Source: an uncultured Clostridia bacterium (GTDB lineage: Bacteria > Bacillota > Clostridia > Christensenellales > Borkfalkiaceae). From it: 10,606 nucleotides of DNA. Under the pieces are notes generated by a model. That model saw only the letters and a program-made list of their open reading frames with translations, was not told where the DNA came from and ran no database searches. The translations under genes were made by a program, and so were the position numbers. The stretch is taken from assembly GCA_905235815.1 (NCBI GenBank), contig CAJOMT010000035.1, positions 1-10,606 of the forward strand. Reading direction: 5' to 3'. This document shows positions 1 through 6,404 of the stretch, piece after piece (position 1 is the stretch's first letter; every line of letters begins with the position of its first letter).

Positions 1-13
1 TAAGAGGAAAAAT

Positions 14-1114
14 ATGAAAATCGTCGTAAACGGAACAGACCTTTCCAATGCTGTAATGAAAGTTTCAAAAGCAATAAGCGTAAAAACAACCAATCCCGTA
101 CTCGAATGTATAAAATTATCCGTAAAAGGCGACGTCTTGACTTTGTCTGCGACCGATATGGAAATAGCGATAGAAACGAGTATCAGATCGGATACGTTTA
201 TGGAAGGCGATACGGTAGTTCCGGGAAAAATATTCGCCGAGTTCGTAAAGAAACTCGAAAACGAAGAACAGGTCGAATTGAGTTTAGAGGACGACAACAG
301 ACTTAAAATAGTTTATTCTTCGTCGGAAGTATATCTCTCGTGTTTAAGTGCAGACGAGTTTCCCACTATAAGAAAAGATTTGAGAGAAAAGGCGTTTTCG
401 CTTTCTCAAAAAGACTTTAAGGACGTAATAAACAAGACGGTATTTTGCTGTGCAACAGACGAGAGCAGACCTATATTAAAGGGCTGTTTAATGGAGATAA
501 AGGATAACGAACTGACTTGCGTCGGTCTCGACGGTTTCAGACTTGCTTTGGCGAAAAAGAGAATAAGAAATTCTTCCGCCGACTTTAAAATGATAGTTCC
601 GGCGAGGGCGTTGAATGAAATAACCAGACTGCTTGAAAAGGACGAGGAAGAAATAACCTTTATTTCCGAAGATAATATTCTTTTAATAGAAGTTGACGGA
701 ACGGTGTTCACCACGAGGCTTTTAGAGGGCGAATTTTTAAATTACAAGCAGATAATGCCGAGCGAATTTTTGTCCACGGTCAAAATTTCGAGACAGACGT
801 TTTTAAGCAGTTTGGAGAGGGCGACGATAGTTGCGAAAGAATCCAAAAATCTGGTAAAACTCGAAATCAAGGAAAATTACGTCAACGTCAAGGCAAATTC
901 GGAGAGCGGCAAGGTAAACGAGAATATACTTTCGGTACTCGAGGGCAAGGATATACAGATAGCGTTTAACGCCAAGTTCCTTTGCGACGCATTAAAGGGA
1001 GCGAGCGACGAGTTCGTCAATATGTATTTCAATACGCCGATAACCCCGTGCTTATTAAGACCTTATTCGGGCGACGAATATTTATATCTCATTTTACCTA
1101 TAAGAATAGCGTAA
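14..1114 (+). CDS. dnaN: DNA polymerase III subunit beta (sliding clamp)
   Basis: The 366-aa product is the replicative sliding clamp, a ring-shaped homodimer that encircles DNA and tethers the replicative polymerase and other clamp-binding proteins. Its length matches the family norm of about 365-380 aa. The N-terminus (MKIVVNGTDLSNAVMKVSKA), the internal segment DESRPILKGCLMEI near residue 150 and the C-terminal YLILPIRIA tail fit the three-domain clamp fold; the C-terminus forms part of the partner-binding cleft. The ATG at 14 has an AAGAGG ribosome binding site six bases upstream. The window begins with TAA, which may be the stop of an upstream gene; dnaA is the usual neighbour, but this cannot be verified. 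No terminator is visible after the stop, so transcription may continue into the rpmH cluster, which also has its own promoter. Family assignment is secure. Confidence 0.98.
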   Translation: MKIVVNGTDLSNAVMKVSKAISVKTTNPVLECIKLSVKGDVLTLSATDMEIAIETSIRSDTFMEGDTVVPGKIFAEFVKKLENEEQVELSLEDDNRLKIVYSSSEVYLSCLSADEFPTIRKDLREKAFSLSQKDFKDVINKTVFCCATDESRPILKGCLMEIKDNELTCVGLDGFRLALAKKRIRNSSADFKMIVPARALNEITRLLEKDEEEITFISEDNILLIEVDGTVFTTRLLEGEFLNYKQIMPSEFLSTVKISRQTFLSSLERATIVAKESKNLVKLEIKENYVNVKANSESGKVNENILSVLEGKDIQIAFNAKFLCDALKGASDEFVNMYFNTPITPCLLRPYSGDEYLYLILPIRIA

Positions 1115-1120
1115 AAAAAG

Positions 1121-1149
1121 TTGACAAAAAAAATTAAAACAAGTAAAAT
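1121..1149 (+). promoter_or_regulatory. Sigma-A type promoter for the rpmH-khpB cluster
   Basis: TTGACA at 1121-1126 and TAAAAT at 1144-1149 are separated by exactly 17 bp, matching the housekeeping promoter consensus at 11 of 12 positions. It lies just after the dnaN stop and would start transcription around 1156, leaving a leader of about 55 nt before rpmH. Its near-consensus strength fits the high demand for L34 and RNase P protein. Confidence 0.85.
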
Positions 1150-1180
1150 AGAAAAGCATTTGTTTTTAAAGAATATTTAA

Positions 1181-1194
1181 CCGTTATATAACGG
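1181..1194 (+). promoter_or_regulatory. Palindrome in the rpmH 5' leader
   Basis: CCGTTATATAACGG is a perfect 14-bp palindrome in the predicted untranslated leader of rpmH, ending three bases before the AGGAG ribosome binding site (1198-1202). As RNA it could form only a short hairpin because the arms meet in the middle. As DNA it could be a protein-binding site. Its function is unknown. Confidence 0.35.
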
Positions 1195-1209
1195 AATAGG
1201 AGAAGAAAA

Positions 1210-1344
1210 ATGAAAAGAACTTATCAACCCAAGAAAAAGACGAGAAACAAGGTACACGGCTTCAGAAAAAGAATGTCCACCAAAAGCGGCAGAAACGTTT
1301 TGAAGAGAAGAAGAAACAAAGGTCGTAAGAGACTTACTTATTGA
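1210..1344 (+). CDS. rpmH: 50S ribosomal protein L34
   Basis: This short gene encodes 44 residues, MKRTYQPKKKTRNKVHGF at the start and ending in RKRLTY, the exact size and very basic composition of bacterial L34. L34 is a small protein of the large ribosomal subunit that binds 23S rRNA. The MKRTYQP opening and the HGFRKRMSTKSGR stretch (residues 17-29) are family hallmarks. The ATG at 1210 is preceded by AGGAG at 1198-1202 with seven-base spacing. A consensus promoter and a small palindrome lie upstream. The stop codon overlaps the probable rnpA start, consistent with coupled expression of the two as in most bacteria. Assignment is secure. Confidence 0.98.
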   Translation: MKRTYQPKKKTRNKVHGFRKRMSTKSGRNVLKRRRNKGRKRLTY

Positions 1345-1679
1345 TAATTTTGGATTACAGACTTAAAAGAAACAGCGATTTCGAAAAGATATTTTCGGTC
1401 GGCAAAAGAAGTTTTTCCAAGTCAATGACCGTTCTTTATATGCCGTCAAAGGATTTAAAGATCGGCTATTCGGTTTCTAAAAAACACGGTAACGCGGTTA
1501 CGAGAAACAGAATCAAGAGACTGCTCCGTGCGGCGGTAAGGCAAGAAGTTGGAAAAATTGTCGGAAACTATCATATAGTATTGGTTCCGAAAAAGAGAGA
1601 AGAATATTCTTATAACGTATTTTTGTCTGATTTAAAAAATATTTTGGCAAGGGAAAATCTGTTAGGTGATAATAAATAA
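1341..1679 (+). CDS. rnpA: Ribonuclease P protein component
   Basis: The product (112 aa; 109 from the alternative start) is the protein subunit of RNase P, which helps the catalytic RNA remove 5' leaders from pre-tRNAs. The N-terminal DYRLKRNSDFEKIF segment and the signature 'RNR' motif in KKHGNAVTRNRIKRLLR (residues 48-64) identify it; this basic helix contacts the RNA. The reading frame has two candidate TTG starts. The one at 1341 overlaps the rpmH stop by four bases (TTGA), and the one at 1350 gives a start closer to the usual family N-terminus. Neither has a clear ribosome binding site, so translation probably depends on coupling to rpmH. The 3' end overlaps yidD by 14 bases. Confidence 0.96.
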   Translation: MIILDYRLKRNSDFEKIFSVGKRSFSKSMTVLYMPSKDLKIGYSVSKKHGNAVTRNRIKRLLRAAVRQEVGKIVGNYHIVLVPKKREEYSYNVFLSDLKNILARENLLGDNK

Positions 1680-1911
1680 ATTTTTTATAGCGATACTCAA
1701 ATTTTATAAAAAATATTTATCTCCGAACATAAAGTCGGGGTGTATTTTTACTCCTACTTGCAGTGTCTATGCGATAGAGGCGCTCGAAAAACACTCGTTT
1801 TTTGTAAGCGTCGGGCTTATTGCGTGGAGACTGCTCCGCTGTAATTCCTTGAATAAAGGCGGATTCGACCCCGTTCCCGACAACAGAAACGTTAAAAAGT
1901 GGTTATTATGA
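1666..1911 (+). CDS. yidD: Membrane protein insertion efficiency factor YidD
   Basis: The 81-aa product belongs to the YidD family, small membrane-associated proteins with an amphipathic N-terminal helix that assist YidC-dependent insertion of membrane proteins. It carries the family core CIFTPTCSVYAIEALEKH (residues 26-43), with cysteines 26 and 32, then RCNSLNKGGFDPVP (58-71) containing the third conserved cysteine. The GTG at 1666 lies inside the end of rnpA (14-base overlap) and gives an N-terminus of normal length; no ATG is available nearby. The stop overlaps the yidC start as ATGA. Position between rnpA and yidC is the classic one for this gene. Confidence 0.95.
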   Translation: MIINKFFIAILKFYKKYLSPNIKSGCIFTPTCSVYAIEALEKHSFFVSVGLIAWRLLRCNSLNKGGFDPVPDNRNVKKWLL

Positions 1912-3578
1912 ATTTAGGCAATTTATTATCGATAAGCATAGCGTCGTTCGGAGACGGTTTCGGAGCGGCAAAACTGAATTTGGCTTGGATATATCAATTT
2001 ATTTCCTGGCTCATTAGTATTTCCAAAGACATAGGTCTCGGAATAATTTTGTTCACGCTCGCTTTAAGGCTCGTAACGCTTCCGCTCGATATAATTTCGA
2101 GAGCGTCTATGAGAAAGAACTCCCTTAAAATGGAGATGATGAAGCCCGAACTCGAAAAACTCCAAAAGCAGTACGCCAACGATAAAAATCTTTACCAACA
2201 AAAGATGATGGCGCTCTACAAAAAGAACGGGTATTCGGCTTTTTCGGCGTGTCTGCCGACGATAATAACGCTCGTTTTCTTTATTATAGTATTGAACGGG
2301 TTTCAATCTTTCTCAAGGTATACCAACAAAGAAGTTTTCAACGATATGGCGAGAGCCTACACCGCTTCTATCGAGTCAAACGTAGACGGCGATATAATAA
2401 AGAACGATGACTACAACCCCGACGCATACACGTTAAACCTGAACTACGTGTTAAAGGAGAATGAGTGCGAAAGCGTATTTAAAGGTTATAGCGAAGAATT
2501 TAACGACGACGAAAAAGTTTATCGTATAGACAAGGCGGAATTTTTAAAGAGAAACGATATAATCGGCCGTTATAACTTGGGCGAATATTTTACGAACCTG
2601 GCGGCGGCGGGAGAAACTCCCGTTTACGACGACTATAATTATGATAACGTTACGCTTATAAGTACCGTCTACGGCGACGTACACAAAGCGCTTATCGGCA
2701 GACTTACAGAAGAACAGAAAGCGTCGATGAAAACCGACGGAATAATATCTTCTGATGAAGAAACAATCAAAAATCTGACGGAGTTTTACTCAAAAGTCGG
2801 CGACGACGTAAAGAAATATTTCAAGAATACCGCAGCCGACGGACAAGCTCCCACGTACGCAATAAATTTAAAAGTCTACTTGGACGATAACGCAGAACTC
2901 GCTGATAAGTTCGAGGAAGAAGCAAATAAGACCGTCAGTGAAAAAGCGGTTTTGGCTATCGGAAACGAATACAAAGTAAACGTAATAGAGGACAAGGCGA
3001 GCGAGGCGGCGAAAGACGCATACTACGAATACCGTTCTCACTCGAAAGTAGCGTTCTGGGTAAAGAATATCTGGGTAGTGGACAGCCCGTTTTCGAGGGC
3101 TATCCCCACTTACAAAGAATTCGTTTCCGAGATGCAGAATAAGCCCGAAAACATAGGAAGTCTTAGCGAAGACGCATACAATAAGTTGACGAGTAAACTG
3201 ACGGACGAAATGCAGACCGGCTTCGGCAAAGGAAACGGATATTTCGTATTGGTTGCGTTATCGATACTGTCGATGCTTTTGTCGACCATAATAGCGCAGA
3301 AAACGCAAAAAACGCAAATGGAACTTTCCACGGTAGACGGCGCAAACGGCACGGCGGCAATGTCGCAAAAGATGATGACGTGGATAATGCCGATAATGTT
3401 CGGCGTATTCGCATTCATATATTCGGCGGCGTTTTCGCTTTATATGATAACCAGCACGTTGCTTTCTACTCTTTCGACAGTGCTGATAAACTATTTCGTC
3501 GAAAAGAGTTTCAAAAACAAGATAGAAAAAGAAGAAGCCGAGAGGGCGGAAAAGCGCAGATACGGCAAAAGGAGATAA
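1908..3578 (+). CDS. yidC: Membrane protein insertase YidC/Oxa1 family, enlarged
   Basis: YidC inserts and folds membrane proteins, alone or with SecYEG. From the ATG at 1908 (ATGA overlap with yidD; the in-frame GTG at 1899 adds only three residues) the protein has 556 aa, about twice the usual 250-300 for Gram-positive YidC. Visible parts are: a first core membrane segment near 43-60 with the conserved groove arginine (R54 in LALRLVTLPL); the charged cytoplasmic hairpin at 62-112; a second membrane segment at about 114-132; a hydrophilic acidic insertion at about 140-380; the FWVKNIWVVDSPF loop motif (383-395); three further membrane segments at about 444-463, 490-507 and 508-529; and a basic tail (KRRYGKRR) typical of ribosome-contacting C-termini. 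The core is complete, so the gene looks functional. The insertion is discussed in the findings. Confidence 0.95.
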   Translation: MNLGNLLSISIASFGDGFGAAKLNLAWIYQFISWLISISKDIGLGIILFTLALRLVTLPLDIISRASMRKNSLKMEMMKPELEKLQKQYANDKNLYQQKMMALYKKNGYSAFSACLPTIITLVFFIIVLNGFQSFSRYTNKEVFNDMARAYTASIESNVDGDIIKNDDYNPDAYTLNLNYVLKENECESVFKGYSEEFNDDEKVYRIDKAEFLKRNDIIGRYNLGEYFTNLAAAGETPVYDDYNYDNVTLISTVYGDVHKALIGRLTEEQKASMKTDGIISSDEETIKNLTEFYSKVGDDVKKYFKNTAADGQAPTYAINLKVYLDDNAELADKFEEEANKTVSEKAVLAIGNEYKVNVIEDKASEAAKDAYYEYRSHSKVAFWVKNIWVVDSPFSRAIPTYKEFVSEMQNKPENIGSLSEDAYNKLTSKLTDEMQTGFGKGNGYFVLVALSILSMLLSTIIAQKTQKTQMELSTVDGANGTAAMSQKMMTWIMPIMFGVFAFIYSAAFSLYMITSTLLSTLSTVLINYFVEKSFKNKIEKEEAERAEKRRYGKRR

Positions 3579-3585
3579 AATTTAA

Positions 3586-4350
3586 ATGGCTATATACTAC
3601 GGAAAGACGGTAGAGGACGCCGTCATCGAAGGTCTTAAAGAAATGGACTTAGAGAGGGGACAAGTCGAAATCAAGGTTTTGGAAGAACCGAGTAAAGGTT
3701 TCCTCGGATTAAACGCAAAAAAGGCGAAAGTAGAGATCACTAAATTAAAGACGGACGGCGAACGCGCGGTAGAATTTTTGAGCGGCTTGTTCGAGAAAAT
3801 GAATATCAACGCAAAATGCAATCTCGACGAGAGTTTTGAAAAGATAACGATAGACCTCGTCGCAGAAAATTCTTCTCAGCTTATAGGTTACAGAGGCGAA
3901 GTGTTAGACGCCCTTCAAAACTTGGCGAGCGCGGTAGCGAACACCGGCAGAGAAGAATATATGAGAGTCGTTGTAGACTGCGAGCAGTACAGAGAAAAGC
4001 GTGAGGAAACGCTGATAGCGCTTGCGAACAGACTTGCCGACAAAGCGGTCAGAACGGGCAGAAAGGTAACTCTTGAACCGATGAACCCGTATGAAAGAAG
4101 AATACTTCACTCGGCTCTGTCCGATAATCCGGACGTCAAGACGCAATCCGAAGGCAAAGAGCCGAACAGATACGTTGCGATAATCCCCAACAATTTAAAA
4201 CCGCAAAGGGAACACGATAACAGAAACGGCGGCAAAGACGGTTACAGAAAGGGCGGCAAACCCCGTTATGACGACAAACCCCGTCAACCCAGACCGCAGA
4301 CGAGCGGTTTCGGAACGTTTATCGGCAACAGCTTAAAAGGCGACGAATAA
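3586..4350 (+). CDS. khpB: RNA-binding protein KhpB (Jag/SpoIIIJ-associated)
   Basis: The 254-aa product is the Jag/KhpB family RNA-binding protein, which in Gram-positive bacteria pairs with KhpA and influences cell-envelope growth and small-RNA regulation. The Jag-N domain (about 3-53) contains KGFLGLNAKKAKV at 37-49. A KH domain (about 85-131) has the GYRG loop at 101-104. An R3H domain (about 140-202) has the R-x3-H pair at R171 and H175. The C-terminus from about 205 is a Gly/Arg/Lys/Pro-rich tail, probably disordered and RNA-contacting. The ATG at 3586 follows an AGGAGA site at 3570-3575 formed by the last codons of yidC. It is the last gene of the cluster and is followed by a terminator; mnmE, a common next gene in Bacillota, is absent. 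Confidence 0.95.
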   Translation: MAIYYGKTVEDAVIEGLKEMDLERGQVEIKVLEEPSKGFLGLNAKKAKVEITKLKTDGERAVEFLSGLFEKMNINAKCNLDESFEKITIDLVAENSSQLIGYRGEVLDALQNLASAVANTGREEYMRVVVDCEQYREKREETLIALANRLADKAVRTGRKVTLEPMNPYERRILHSALSDNPDVKTQSEGKEPNRYVAIIPNNLKPQREHDNRNGGKDGYRKGGKPRYDDKPRQPRPQTSGFGTFIGNSLKGDE

Positions 4351-4394
4351 GTGGCTAAAACCTGCCGTGTTGCAGAGTTTTCGCTTGAATACGT

Positions 4395-4437
4395 AAAAAA
4401 ATAAGGCATTATCCGCAAAACGCAGATAATGCCTTTT
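4395..4437. terminator. Bidirectional rho-independent terminator
   Basis: A perfect 11-bp stem, AAGGCATTATC (4403-4413) with GATAATGCCTT (4425-4435), encloses an 11-base loop. Seven A's on the left (4395-4401) become a U-tract for minus-strand transcripts, and TTTT (4434-4437) serves the plus strand. It sits between convergent genes khpB and the minus-strand membrane protein, and would stop both. The minus-strand U-tract is the stronger. Confidence 0.85.
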
Positions 4438-4453
4438 AAATTGTTTTAATTGT

Positions 4454-5071
4454 TTAATGTATCATAAGTTGGAAATTCGGCAATGCGCCAATGGCCAATA
4501 TTAAACTTATTGCTGCGGCGACTAAGCCGATTGCCGCAAAAGCTATGCCTTTCGCTCTTTTTGCGACTATGGACTTTATAAGCCCTACAAGCGAAAGAAT
4601 GATAGAAACGCTTGCCATTATAAGCACTAAATAGCACATTATTACGCAAAAATAATTTGCAGCAGTCGTATCCACCGAGAGGTAATAATATTGAGAAGAA
4701 TACTTTTGTTTATAATAATCTACTTCTAATCCGATGAGATTGAGATAGACATAAATCGAAAGATATTCTATCACGCTTAATAGTCCGAGAGCAAAGCCTG
4801 CTATTGATAGTCCTAAGCCTCCCTTTTTAGCGGGTTGAGGCGCTTGTTGAGGCGCTTGTTCATACGGATTTTGTCCGTAAGGATATTGTTGTCCGCCGTT
4901 AGGTTGACCATAGGGGTTTTGACCGTAATAACCATTAGGGTTTTGATTTTGCCCATTATAAGGGTTATTCTGATCGTAAGGGTTCGGCGAATAAGGCTGC
5001 TGCTGATTAGGAGCGGCATATTCGGGTTGATTTTGCGGCTCTTGCGCATTGTTCAAATTGTTTTCGTCCAT
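4454..5071 (-). CDS. Small membrane protein with Pro/Gln/Asn/Tyr-rich N-terminal tail (DUF4190-like)
   Basis: The first ~80 of 205 residues are a low-complexity hydrophilic tail rich in P, Q, N, Y and G, with repeated NPY and YGQ units. After a KKGG junction come hydrophobic segments at about 85-113 (one long or two short helices), 139-166 and 175-197. This layout resembles small DUF4190-like proteins of Bacillota, whose function is not established; the family match is by architecture only. The protein probably sits in the cytoplasmic membrane with a flexible cytosolic tail. The ATG at 5071 has AAGGAG at 5079-5084 with seven-base spacing and its own consensus promoter. It is a single-gene unit ending at the shared terminator. 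Confidence 0.8.
   Translation of the reverse strand: MDENNLNNAQEPQNQPEYAAPNQQQPYSPNPYDQNNPYNGQNQNPNGYYGQNPYGQPNGGQQYPYGQNPYEQAPQQAPQPAKKGGLGLSIAGFALGLLSVIEYLSIYVYLNLIGLEVDYYKQKYSSQYYYLSVDTTAANYFCVIMCYLVLIMASVSIILSLVGLIKSIVAKRAKGIAFAAIGLVAAAISLILAIGALPNFQLMIH
4856..4984 (-). repeat. Degenerate NPY/YGQ-coding repeats
   Basis: Residues 30-72 of the minus-strand membrane protein are built from degenerate units of the NPYxGQ or NPYxQ type (NPYDQN, NPYNGQ, NGYYGQ, NPYGQP, YPYGQ, NPYEQA). Just beyond, at 4834-4857, a perfect tandem duplication of the 12-mer GTTGAGGCGCTT encodes APQQ-APQP-like residues, showing recent repeat expansion in the same tail. Confidence 0.7.
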
Positions 5072-5090
5072 AATTTTTCTCCTTAAAGTA

Positions 5091-5120
5091 TTTATTTTAT
5101 AATAATGTATATAAAATAAA
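5091..5120. repeat. 11-bp inverted repeat over the promoter (candidate operator)
   Basis: TTTATTTTATA (5091-5101) and TATAAAATAAA (5110-5120) are perfect reverse complements separated by eight bases. The repeat starts immediately downstream of the -35 hexamer and extends past the -10 hexamer of the minus-strand promoter, the placement expected of a repressor operator. The arms contain only A and T, so chance in an AT-rich spacer remains possible. Confidence 0.35.
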
Positions 5121-5127
5121 ATGTCAA
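5099..5127 (-). promoter_or_regulatory. Sigma-A type promoter for the small membrane protein
   Basis: On the minus strand TTGACA (5127-5122) and TATTAT (5104-5099) are spaced by exactly 17 bp. Transcription would start about 20-25 bases upstream of the AAGGAG site of the gene starting at 5071. A perfect 11-bp inverted repeat (5091-5101 and 5110-5120) covers the spacer and -10 element. Confidence 0.8.
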
Positions 5128-5137
5128 CCGAATAAAG

Positions 5138-5809
5138 CTATTTTATGGAAATTTCCGCAGCGGAGAGTTCTTCGCCGCTAAAAAGCAGTAAGTTGCCGTT
5201 TGGCAGAACGTCTTTCGCTACCGCTTTTAAAGAAGTTCCGTCGCCCCTTAAAACAGTTATCTCTCTCCCTAAAACCATACTCAGACTTTTGTATTCATAC
5301 TCTGTGGTCGGCTGATACAAATTATATAAAAGTGTGGCTATAACACTGTCAATCGGCAATTCTTCGCCCAAAACCTCTTTGGCGGAAATCGCCGTGTCCG
5401 AAAGAAACGGGGGCAAAGAGTTGTTTACGTTAAGCCCTATCCCTATAACGGACGAAGAAACGTATTCGCCCGACAACATGTTTTCTATCAAGATGCCGCA
5501 AATTTTCTTTTCGCCGACGAAGATATCGTTCGGCCATTTTATTTGCGCTTTTATCCCGAATGCGGCGAGCGTTTTACAGACCGCAACGGCGGAAGATTGC
5601 ATTATCGAAAAACTATCTTTCGCCTTGCACGGAAAGAGTTTTAAAAGCGATAGGTACACTCCGCCCTTTTCGGAAGAAAAACTTCTGCCTTTCGTGCCTT
5701 TCCCGACGGTCTGTTCGCCGGCTATGACGGCGACGTCCTCTTTTGGGTTTTTTAATTTTTTCAGATAATCTTGCGTCGATTTTATTTTTTCAAAATGCAG
5801 TATCTTCAT
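5138..5809 (-). CDS. birA: Biotin--[acetyl-CoA-carboxylase] ligase, monofunctional
   Basis: The product activates biotin with ATP to biotinyl-5'-AMP and transfers it to the lysine of biotin carrier domains. Family motifs are present: STQDYL (11-16), the biotin/AMP loop GKGTKGRSF (36-44), KWPNDI (91-96), GILIEN (105-110) and GIGLNVN (123-129), followed by a small C-terminal domain. At 223 aa it lacks the N-terminal helix-turn-helix of bifunctional BirA, so it should not act as the biotin-operon repressor. The ATG at 5809 was chosen because the protein aligns from MKILHFEKIKSTQ; a further upstream start (5848) adds residues encoded only by recX overlap. It overlaps the end of recX by 20 bases. 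The loop has Thr39 where Arg is usual (see findings). Confidence 0.93.
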   Translation of the reverse strand: MKILHFEKIKSTQDYLKKLKNPKEDVAVIAGEQTVGKGTKGRSFSSEKGGVYLSLLKLFPCKAKDSFSIMQSSAVAVCKTLAAFGIKAQIKWPNDIFVGEKKICGILIENMLSGEYVSSSVIGIGLNVNNSLPPFLSDTAISAKEVLGEELPIDSVIATLLYNLYQPTTEYEYKSLSMVLGREITVLRGDGTSLKAVAKDVLPNGNLLLFSGEELSAAEISIK

Positions 5810-6404
5810 CGCCTGAGTACGTAGCGGCCCTCGCCACGTCGAAGTCAAACCCCTTTGAAAGCAGATATTTATAGCATTTTTGGAGATTGACCTTGTTCCT
5901 CTCTTTGTTTTTCATATATTTAGCGGCAATTTCCCTTGCGGCGTCCTCTTGACCGTCCACGTTTGATAGAGCCGCCTCTATTTCCCTTTCGCCGACGCCT
6001 CTTTTTTTGAGTTCGTAGGCGATCATTTTCTTTCCCTTTTTAGAGGAAAATTCGTTTGCGTAGCTGACGGCGTAGTCCTCGTCGTCCAAAAAGCCGTAGC
6101 CGCGCATCTTTTCCAAGACTTCAGCTACCGTAACAGAAGTGTACCCCTTGCCGAATAAATAATCTCTGACTTGTTTTTCGGTCTTTTTAGAGCGTGAAAT
6201 AAACGTCAGCGCTTTGTCGAGCGCCTTTAAGACTTCGCTTTCGGCTTGAATTTTGTCTAAAAATTCCTTTTCGGTTTCCATTCCGACTTTAAGGCGGTTG
6301 CGCATTACGGTTTCGAGTTCGAGTCCGCAATAGAATACGCCGTCGAGGTAAATATTGCACCTCGTCGGATTTTTAACTTGTGCGGTTATTTGAGTTATTG
6401 TCAT
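5790..6404 (-). CDS. recX: Regulatory protein RecX
   Basis: RecX binds RecA filaments and modulates (usually inhibits) recombinase activity. The 204-aa product shows the family's repeated three-helix architecture, including KALTFISRSKKTEKQVRDYL (64-83) and GFLDDEDYAVSYANEF (104-119), followed by KGKKMIAYELKKRGV (123-137), the most conserved RecX region. A ~55-residue N-terminal extension with a short beta-strand-like region is common in Firmicutes RecX. The ATG at 6404 overlaps the yigZ stop as ATGA, so it is translationally coupled. Neither recA nor lexA is nearby. The C-terminus ends in an acidic tail (SGDEDTAF) encoded over the birA start. Confidence 0.93.
   Translation of the reverse strand: MTITQITAQVKNPTRCNIYLDGVFYCGLELETVMRNRLKVGMETEKEFLDKIQAESEVLKALDKALTFISRSKKTEKQVRDYLFGKGYTSVTVAEVLEKMRGYGFLDDEDYAVSYANEFSSKKGKKMIAYELKKRGVGEREIEAALSNVDGQEDAAREIAAKYMKNKERNKVNLQKCYKYLLSKGFDFDVARAATYSGDEDTAF

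Noticed and set aside
4409..4417. TTATCCGCA, similar to a DnaA box (also at 6849-6857)
   Set aside because: It has a mismatch in the CACA core, occurs singly, and one copy is inside a terminator stem and the other inside yigZ; no cluster indicating an origin was found.
4834..4984. Possible CRISPR-like or tandem DNA repeat array
   Set aside because: The units are irregular, in frame and encode a low-complexity protein tail; there are no constant repeats with unique spacers.
4835..5086. 83-aa plus-strand frame rich in R, I, L and V
   Set aside because: It is the complement of the repetitive NPY/YGQ-coding region; the hydrophobic look is an artefact of low-complexity sequence.
5334..5768. 144-aa open frame on the plus strand
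   Set aside because: It lies antisense to birA, whose motifs are unmistakable, and shows no domain of its own.
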